A stretch of 64,000 nucleotides of DNA. Origin: Tractidigestivibacter montrealensis (GTDB lineage: Bacteria > Actinomycetota > Coriobacteriia > Coriobacteriales > Atopobiaceae). The notes beneath the pieces are model-generated. The model was not told the origin of the DNA. It ran no database searches and saw nothing but the letters and a program-made list of their open reading frames with translations. Shown piece after piece: positions 59,202-64,000 of this stretch; position 1 is the first letter of the stretch; the number at the start of each line of letters is the position of its first letter. A program made the position numbers and the translations under genes. The stretch is taken from positions 186,001 through 250,000 of the forward strand of contig NZ_JANSKA010000003.1 in assembly GCF_024741235.1 (NCBI RefSeq), read 5' to 3'.

Positions 59202-59813
59202 ATGGAACCGAGCACGAAGGATCGGATCACAGCAGCAGCGCTGCGGTTGTTCTCCGAAAAAGGGTATCTGGGCGCGTCTTTGAGCGATATCGCGAAGCAG
59301 GTCGGAATCTCGAAGGCCGCCCTTTATAAGCATTTCGCCAGCAAACAAGAAATCTTGGATCACATCGTCGCGCGGATGGACGAGCTGGACAATGAGCGGT
59401 CGCAGCGGTTCTCCATGCCGGGGAATGAGCTGGGCGGCACTGCTGCCTATAAGGAGATTCCCGTCGAGAAGATCCGCGCATACAGCAAGGCGCAGTTCCT
59501 GCATTGGACGGAGGAGGAATTCCCCTCTCGTTTTCGCAAGATGCTGACGTTGGAGCAGTATCGGGATTCGGGCATGGCCAATCTGTACCAAAAGTATTTG
59601 GCAGGCGGCCCCGTTGAATACATGGCGTCGGTGTTCGGTGAGATTACAGGCTCTGAAGACGCGGCTTGGCAGCTTGCACTGGAGTTCTATGGGCCGATGT
59701 TCCTGTTATACGGCTTGTCCGACGGGGGAATGGACGAAGCGCGCGCAATGGAGCTGCTGGACGATCATGTAAGCCGATTCATTGACCAGATAGAAGCAGG
59801 AAAGGTTCGTTGA
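59202..59813 (+). CDS. TetR/AcrR-family regulator
   Basis: A 203-residue repressor. The DNA-binding part is complete (ITAAALRLFSEKGYLGASLS then DIAKQVGISKAALYKHFAS), followed by a ligand domain of usual size. AGAGAGGACTGAT precedes the ATG. It probably represses itself and the two small genes downstream (gaps of 23 and 37 bases). Composition is less GC-rich than the rest of the window, hinting at recent acquisition. Confidence 0.92.
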   Translation: MEPSTKDRITAAALRLFSEKGYLGASLSDIAKQVGISKAALYKHFASKQEILDHIVARMDELDNERSQRFSMPGNELGGTAAYKEIPVEKIRAYSKAQFLHWTEEEFPSRFRKMLTLEQYRDSGMANLYQKYLAGGPVEYMASVFGEITGSEDAAWQLALEFYGPMFLLYGLSDGGMDEARAMELLDDHVSRFIDQIEAGKVR

Positions 59814-59836
59814 GCAGCGGGTAAGGAGGGTTCCCA

Positions 59837-60253
59837 ATGACAAAGCTTTACTTCGGCGATACGACCACCATAGCCACAACGATCATGATTCTTGGTCTTG
59901 TCGTCTTCATCGGCTACACGATCGTCAACCGCGGCGGTGTCCAGCACTGGGGAATGCGGGGGCTGTTGCTCCTTGCGTTCGGCCTTGTCGTTTGCTGTTT
60001 CGCGGAGGCTCGCGACGGGTTGGACAAGACCATTCAATCCTCCATCGACGGGAGTTGCGCGGCCGGGCTGTTCCCGTTGGTCAGCATCCCGACCGTCGTA
60101 GGGTGCATTGGCGCCCTTGTCATAATCGCGTCCGCAATCGCCATGCTCATCGCGAACTCGCAACAGGCTAAAGAACTCTGCTTTTGGTTTATGGCGTCAG
60201 GCGTTGCCGTGAAGATCATGGTCGTGGAAATCGCGAGAGTTATTGCGCTGTAA
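59837..60253 (+). CDS. hypothetical four-helix membrane protein
   Basis: A 138-residue membrane protein with four hydrophobic segments (IATTIMILGLVVFIGYTIV; GLLLLAFGLVVCCFA; VGCIGALVIIASAIAMLIA; MASGVAVKIMVVEIARVIAL). No family recognised. AAGGAGGGTTCCC precedes the ATG. It follows the TetR gene by 23 bases and is probably regulated by it; a transport or resistance role is only a guess. Confidence 0.75.
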   Translation: MTKLYFGDTTTIATTIMILGLVVFIGYTIVNRGGVQHWGMRGLLLLAFGLVVCCFAEARDGLDKTIQSSIDGSCAAGLFPLVSIPTVVGCIGALVIIASAIAMLIANSQQAKELCFWFMASGVAVKIMVVEIARVIAL

Positions 60254-60290
60254 TCCCGACCGATAACAAAATGCATGGAAAGGAGCGACT

Positions 60291-60506
60291 ATGAACTGCC
60301 CTGAATGTGGCGCGAGTATGGAACAAGGTTTGTTGTTTGCCAGCAAAGACGGCGCTTTCGGGTTCGCAAGTCGGGTTCCCGGCGTTTTCGAGAACGCGCG
60401 GAATGCCGAGGGCTTCGTGCAAATCACCGAACCGAAACTAGGATGCCGAACTAGCGTGGAAGCTTGGCATTGCGCGGACTGCAAGGTTGTTGCATTCAAA
60501 CACTAG
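60291..60506 (+). CDS. small zinc-ribbon protein (PF20097-like)
   Basis: A 71-residue protein with two Cys pairs: MNCPECGASMEQGLLFAS at the start and WHCADCKVVAFKH at the end, the layout of the PF20097 family. GAAAGGAGCGACT precedes the ATG. It is the third gene of the TetR group. Role unknown. Confidence 0.8.
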   Translation: MNCPECGASMEQGLLFASKDGAFGFASRVPGVFENARNAEGFVQITEPKLGCRTSVEAWHCADCKVVAFKH

Positions 60507-60784
60507 CTCCCGCCACGCTCTGCGCCGATACGCTTGCCTCCGCCCTCGATCATGCTCGACCCGCATCGCCCCTCTCGAGGCCTCGCGGTGCGTCTGCGGT
60601 AACCGCTCGTGCTACAACAATACGGACATCAGAGATTAAAACACAGCCCCCGTCGGGTAGTCGTGGGCGTGCGGGAGTCCGCATCAGTAACCTGCCTCCT
60701 TGGTTGTCCCTTCTCTGCATGGTCATCTACATTTCAGTAGTAGAAACTAGCCCTAATCATAGACGGTCGAGAGGGGGCTATCGC

Positions 60785-61579
60785 GTGAAGCTGCCGAGGC
60801 ATTATTCAGGGTTGCGCGCCAGCACCAGGTTTCTCCTGACAACCTTCCTCATCACCTGGCCCGCGTGGTGGCTGAACGCAGCCCTGACCTCGGCGGGCAT
60901 CATCGAGTATTCAAGTCCCATCGAAACGGCGCTCCACACCGCCGGCGTCTTCGGGCCCACCGTCGCCGGGCTCTCGTTGATCCCGGGAGGCTTTACCCTG
61001 AAGCGCAGCCTCGCGTTCACGTTCGGCGGACTGAGACGCTCGCTCCCTTGGACCGCGGCGTTTCTCGTCGTGCCGCTGGTTCTTCTCACCGCCGCTTCCG
61101 ATGGCCTCGCGGAAAGCTTCAGCCCAATCTCCGCCATGGGGGTCTTCCTTGCTGCCCTCATGGTGAGCGGCGGCAACGAGGAGCTGGGTTGGCGAGCGGT
61201 CCTGGAGCCTGAGCTTGAGCGAAGAATTCCTTTTTTCGCGGCCTGTCTTGCCACCGGGGCGATTTGGGGCCTGTGGCATCTGCCGCTGTGGTTCACGCAG
61301 GGCGCCGGGAGGGAGACGACCCCGTTTCTTGCGTTCGTAACCCTCGCCGTGCTCCTCTCGTTCTGGCTGTCAGCGCTCTATCGCGCGGGCGGGTGCGCCT
61401 TCTCCTGCCGCCTTCTCCATGCATTAGCGAACACGCTAATCGGGGTGCTTTCGCTTTCAAGCATTTCACTTGTGATAGCCGCGATGCTCGCCCTCACGGG
61501 GCTCTCGTTGGCCGCTTTCCGCCGCAAGCTCCCAATCGAAGAGGTCTGCGACGGAAAATCGGAATGGCCTGCTCCGTGA
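60785..61579 (+). CDS. CPBP-family intramembrane metalloprotease
   Basis: A 264-residue membrane protein of the CAAX protease/bacteriocin-processing family. Catalytic motifs: EExxxR in GGNEELGWRAVLEPELERR, His in GAIWGLWHLPLWF and His in RLLHALANTL. Such proteins may cleave membrane peptides or give immunity to bacteriocins. I chose the GTG at 60785 because GAGAGGGGG lies seven bases upstream; the same frame is open to 60464 but without a coding look. A clear terminator follows. The 60507-60784 gap has no other recognised gene. Confidence 0.85.
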   Translation: MKLPRHYSGLRASTRFLLTTFLITWPAWWLNAALTSAGIIEYSSPIETALHTAGVFGPTVAGLSLIPGGFTLKRSLAFTFGGLRRSLPWTAAFLVVPLVLLTAASDGLAESFSPISAMGVFLAALMVSGGNEELGWRAVLEPELERRIPFFAACLATGAIWGLWHLPLWFTQGAGRETTPFLAFVTLAVLLSFWLSALYRAGGCAFSCRLLHALANTLIGVLSLSSISLVIAAMLALTGLSLAAFRRKLPIEEVCDGKSEWPAP

Positions 61580-61617
61580 ATTAGGTGAGGCCGCGCTGGC
61601 GAACGATCGCAGACAGG

Positions 61618-61667
61618 CGAGCACCCTTGAACCGGAATGCCGTTCCGATCCAGGATGCTCGTTTTTT
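61618..61667 (+). terminator. intrinsic terminator after the CPBP gene
   Basis: CGAGCA (61618-61623) pairs with TGCTCG (61656-61661), an inner CGGAA/TTCCG stem lies at 61633-61637 and 61643-61647, and six T follow. Confidence 0.75.
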
Positions 61668-61812
61668 CTATATGTGGACAGGCGTGCAAAAGGGGGGCAC
61701 GAGAAGCGACCCTGAGGACCCCACCCCCCACTCGACCACGCTGACGGGCTTCGTCGTGAGCTCGTGGTAAACGCGGCAAATACCGGGGATCTCGTCCTTT
61801 TACAGCCGCTCG

Positions 61813-61843
61813 ATATGACAAAGGGACTGCCGCTTTGTCATAT
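61813..61843. repeat. GACAAAGGGAC palindrome, copy C (degenerate)
   Basis: ATATGACAAAG (61813-61823) and CTTTGTCATAT (61833-61843) pair perfectly; the inner GGACTGCCG has two mismatches relative to copies A and B. It lies eight bases beyond the stop of the TlpA gene on the minus strand. Confidence 0.75.
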
Positions 61844-61850
61844 TCCGCAC

Positions 61851-62801
61851 CTACGCGAGCGCTTGATCGATCAGCTTGTTGAGTGCCTCGCGCTGCTCAG
61901 CAGAGTTGATACCGCCCATGATCGGTTCTCCCACGATGTTGCCGTTCTGGTCGATCACGTAGGTGGTCGGGAACGAGTACAGGTTGGAGGTGAACTTTCC
62001 GGCCTCGCTATCCGACTTAAACCAGATGTTTTTATACGTCACGCCCTTCTTGGAAAGCACGTCCTTGGCATCGGCCACCTCGTCTTTGTTACCATCGAGC
62101 GTAAAGGAATTAACGCCCACGACCTGGCCGCTCTTTGCAACAAGCTCCTTGTTAAGCTCCTCCAGATCGCCTAGCTCTCCCACGCAGGGCTTACAGGTGG
62201 TAAACCAGAAATTCATGACGGTCACCTTGTTCTTGGAGAACAGCTCGTCGCTGTTTACATCGTTGCCGTCCAAGTCCTTGCCCTTAAAGCTGGGGAACTT
62301 CGCTGCCTCGCTCTTGCCGTTGGTCATCCCTGCGGTCGAAGCATCAACGCTCTCCCCCTCGCCAGGCGTGCTGCCACATCCGGGGAACTCCTTCTCCAGC
62401 GCCGTGAGCTTTTCCTCGATCTCCTTGACCTGCTGTGCGCCGGCCTTAAGCGTCTTGAACTCGTCAGCCGTAAACTGGTCCTTGGCGCTCTCGATGGTAT
62501 CAAGCAAAAAATCGCCGTAGTTCTTGCCGTCCTCAATCATGGGAACGTCTTTGTTGGCCGCAAGGAACACCTTTTCCCACAAAGCGCTATCGCTCGCAAA
62601 GATCTCGTTCTCCTTTTGCAACAGCTGCTGAAACAGTTCGGTGGCCTCCTCGGCACTCGACGGCTTTTGCGCTATGAGCTCGGCAATCTGCGTATCGCCG
62701 CTCGCGGTATTGTTCGCGTCACTCTTAGGTGCAGAACACGCCGCGAGACTCAGCGCCAGCACGGGCACCATCAGCAGGGCCGTAATTTTTGACAGTTTCA
62801 T
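61851..62801 (-). CDS. TlpA-like thioredoxin-fold lipoprotein
   Basis: A 316-residue extracytoplasmic thiol-disulphide protein. The signal peptide ends in the lipobox LAAC. A helical region with EIEEKLTALEKEFPGCG comes first; the thioredoxin domain then has the redox site FWFTTCKPCVGELGDL and the cis-Pro loop YSFPTTYVIDQNG. CGGAGGAACC precedes the ATG. It follows the 4Fe-4S membrane protein on the same strand by 34 bases, a pairing widely seen in anaerobes and thought to move electrons across the membrane to reduce the thiol. Confidence 0.92.
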   Translation of the reverse strand: MKLSKITALLMVPVLALSLAACSAPKSDANNTASGDTQIAELIAQKPSSAEEATELFQQLLQKENEIFASDSALWEKVFLAANKDVPMIEDGKNYGDFLLDTIESAKDQFTADEFKTLKAGAQQVKEIEEKLTALEKEFPGCGSTPGEGESVDASTAGMTNGKSEAAKFPSFKGKDLDGNDVNSDELFSKNKVTVMNFWFTTCKPCVGELGDLEELNKELVAKSGQVVGVNSFTLDGNKDEVADAKDVLSKKGVTYKNIWFKSDSEAGKFTSNLYSFPTTYVIDQNGNIVGEPIMGGINSAEQREALNKLIDQALA

Positions 62802-62835
62802 GGTTCCTCCGTTATATCGAAGCTTATATAGGTAC

Positions 62836-63747
62836 CTATTTGTTTTCGCGGGCTTGCGCGGACTGCGCGGTGCTGTTGCCCGTCACGCCCAGCCCGTAGC
62901 GAAAGCTAATGGCATCGACGGGGCACGCACCCACGCACTTGCCGCAGCGGATGCACTCGGCATGGTCGGGCGTACGCGTAACGTCCACGTCCATCTGGCA
63001 CACCTTGGCGCACTTGCCGCACGAGACGCACTTGCACTGATCAACCTGGATCCCCAGTAACGACACCTTGTTCATGAGTGCATAAAATGCACCGAGGGGG
63101 CAAATCCATTTACAGAAGGGGCGATAGAACAGTACACTCAGCACCACAACCGCAATGAGGATCGCGAGCTTCCAGGTAAAGAGCTTTCCCAGCGCGAAGC
63201 GGATCCCCGTATTCATGATGGACAGCGGAATCGCGCCCTCGAGCACGCCCTGTGGGCAGATGTACTTGCAAAAGAACGGATCGCCCATGCCCACATCGTT
63301 GACCACCAAGACGGGCAGCAGCACCACGGCAAACAGCAGCACGGCATACTTGATGTACGTGAGCGGCTTGAGCTTTTTCGTGGAGAGTTTTTTGCCAGGA
63401 ATCTTATGCAGAAGCTCTTGCAGCCATCCAAACGGACACAAAAAGCCGCATACAAAACGCCCCAACAGCACGCCGATCAGAATGAGTGTCCCGGTGACGT
63501 AATACGAAAAGCTGAACTTAGACGAGCCCACCACCGACTGAAACGACCCGATGGGGCACGCGCCCGAGGCAGCCGGACACGAGTAGCAGTTGAGCCCCGG
63601 CACGCAGACGGCTTTGCCCGCCCCCTGGTAGATGCCTCCCTTGGCAAAGTTGGGCAGATGAATGTTGGTCGCGAGCGTCGCCGCCGCCTGAATCAATCCG
63701 CGGAATCGCGCCAAAAGGTGCGATACGGTGTTTATTCTTTTATCCAA
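62836..63747 (-). CDS. polytopic 4Fe-4S membrane protein (NapH/YccM-like)
   Basis: A 303-residue electron-transfer membrane protein. It has about five membrane helices and, in order, CYSCPAASGACP, the paired CGFLCPFGWLQE and CKWICPLGAFYA motifs of the NapH/PceC group, and two ferredoxin-type 4Fe-4S clusters (CKCVSCGKCAKVCQMD and CIRCGKCVGACPVD). It likely passes electrons from the cytoplasm to the TlpA protein. Start uncertain: TTG at 63747 overlaps the small gene before it by eight bases and has GGAG upstream. Confidence 0.88.
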   Translation of the reverse strand: MDKRINTVSHLLARFRGLIQAAATLATNIHLPNFAKGGIYQGAGKAVCVPGLNCYSCPAASGACPIGSFQSVVGSSKFSFSYYVTGTLILIGVLLGRFVCGFLCPFGWLQELLHKIPGKKLSTKKLKPLTYIKYAVLLFAVVLLPVLVVNDVGMGDPFFCKYICPQGVLEGAIPLSIMNTGIRFALGKLFTWKLAILIAVVVLSVLFYRPFCKWICPLGAFYALMNKVSLLGIQVDQCKCVSCGKCAKVCQMDVDVTRTPDHAECIRCGKCVGACPVDAISFRYGLGVTGNSTAQSAQARENK

Positions 63748-63886
63748 TTCCGATACACTCCAAGCACAGCCTGATTGCCTTGGCCAGCACGGCATCCGCC
63801 TCGCCGCGCATAACGCCAAAGCACACCATGGCCATCCCGACGATCAGCAAAGCAACCTGCGCCACAGGCTTAATCGCTTTGAACAA
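63740..63886 (-). CDS. CD1871A-family small CXXC membrane protein
   Basis: A 48-residue protein with one membrane helix (AQVALLIVGMAMVCFGVM) and the conserved end AIRLCLECIGIG with a CXXC pair. It matches the CD1871A family, which is normally found just before the 4Fe-4S protein and the TlpA lipoprotein, as here. TTG at 63886 follows AAAGGAG; a GTG at 63895 is another option. It was too short for standard gene lists. Likely a thiol carrier within the electron-transfer module. Confidence 0.75.
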   Translation of the reverse strand: MFKAIKPVAQVALLIVGMAMVCFGVMRGEADAVLAKAIRLCLECIGIG

Positions 63887-63975
63887 TCTGACCACTCCTT
63901 TCGCTTCGCGACCCATTGGACCATACCGACTATAAAATCCGCGTTAAGCGCGAATGACTATGCAAGGAGAACGTT

Positions 63976-64000
63976 ATGCGCATCTTGGTCGTCGAGGACG
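63976..64000 (+). CDS. start of a response regulator (cut by the window end)
   Basis: GCAAGGAGAACGTT precedes an ATG that reads MRILVVED, the acidic start of an OmpR-type receiver domain. Only eight codons are visible. It is divergent from the TlpA module. Confidence 0.7.

Overview
The window is high-GC bacterial DNA with short intergenic gaps, strong AGGAGG-type ribosome binding sites, frequent ATGA overlaps, several NarL/LiaR-type two-component systems and a large LuxR regulator with an ATPase domain. L-lactate dehydrogenase, PTS and ECF transport, and a CD1871A/4Fe-4S/TlpA trio suggest a fermentative anaerobe. My best inference is a Coriobacteriia (Atopobiaceae, Olsenella-like) chromosome. 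No rRNA, tRNA, CRISPR array, phage or complete insertion sequence was recognised.

Layout. 0-4.5 kb: the end of an ECF vitamin transporter, then ldh, pcp and a small protein. 4.6-13.2 kb: a fused ABC exporter with an amber codon, a LuxR regulator, and two broken genes (extradiol dioxygenase and nitrilase). 13.2-18.4 kb: a histidine kinase/response regulator pair divergent from an ABC-2 exporter. 18.4-21.7 kb: prfC, two small genes and an AlkD-like repair protein. 22.1-29.4 kb: a lipoprotein, a DUF4428 protein, a three-gene sensory operon (kinase-like membrane protein, kinase, regulator) and a divergent SPFH/zinc-ribbon protein. 29.5-33.6 kb: an ascorbate-type PTS plus a transaldolase with a divergent DeoR regulator. 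33.7-48.6 kb: metabolic, regulatory and stress genes (VOC protein, frameshifted MFS, SGNH lipoprotein, DUF2798, LysR/CMD-cupin, map, MerR, yhbY, flavin reductase, HxlR/SDR, kinase/regulator/DedA, arsRC, fructosamine kinase).

48.6-57.8 kb is a zone of gene decay. It holds truncated, frameshifted and fused remnants (MarR, DUF2207, TetR::radical SAM, zinc-less oxidoreductase, alpha/beta hydrolase, DUF3800) scattered among intact genes (rpiB, a DUF234 ATPase, YaiI, Rrf2). 57.9-61.6 kb looks lower in GC by eye and carries a methyltransferase, a TetR regulator with a near-ideal self-operator, two small proteins and a CPBP protease. 61.8-64 kb carries TlpA, a ferredoxin-like membrane protein, a 48-residue CXXC protein and the start of a response regulator.

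The richest non-coding content is a set of repeats: twin 79-bp palindromes, three GACAAAGGGAC palindromes near 3' gene ends, a GGATTCCGAACGGTTAGG family at two loci, and a 144-bp nested inverted repeat. There are also two candidate RNA control elements (a hairpin that masks the dedA Shine-Dalgarno, and a structured leader ending in a terminator before the DUF2798 gene) and a MerR operator shared by two promoters 11 kb apart. Broken genes are unusually common, so raw-read support should decide which lesions are real.
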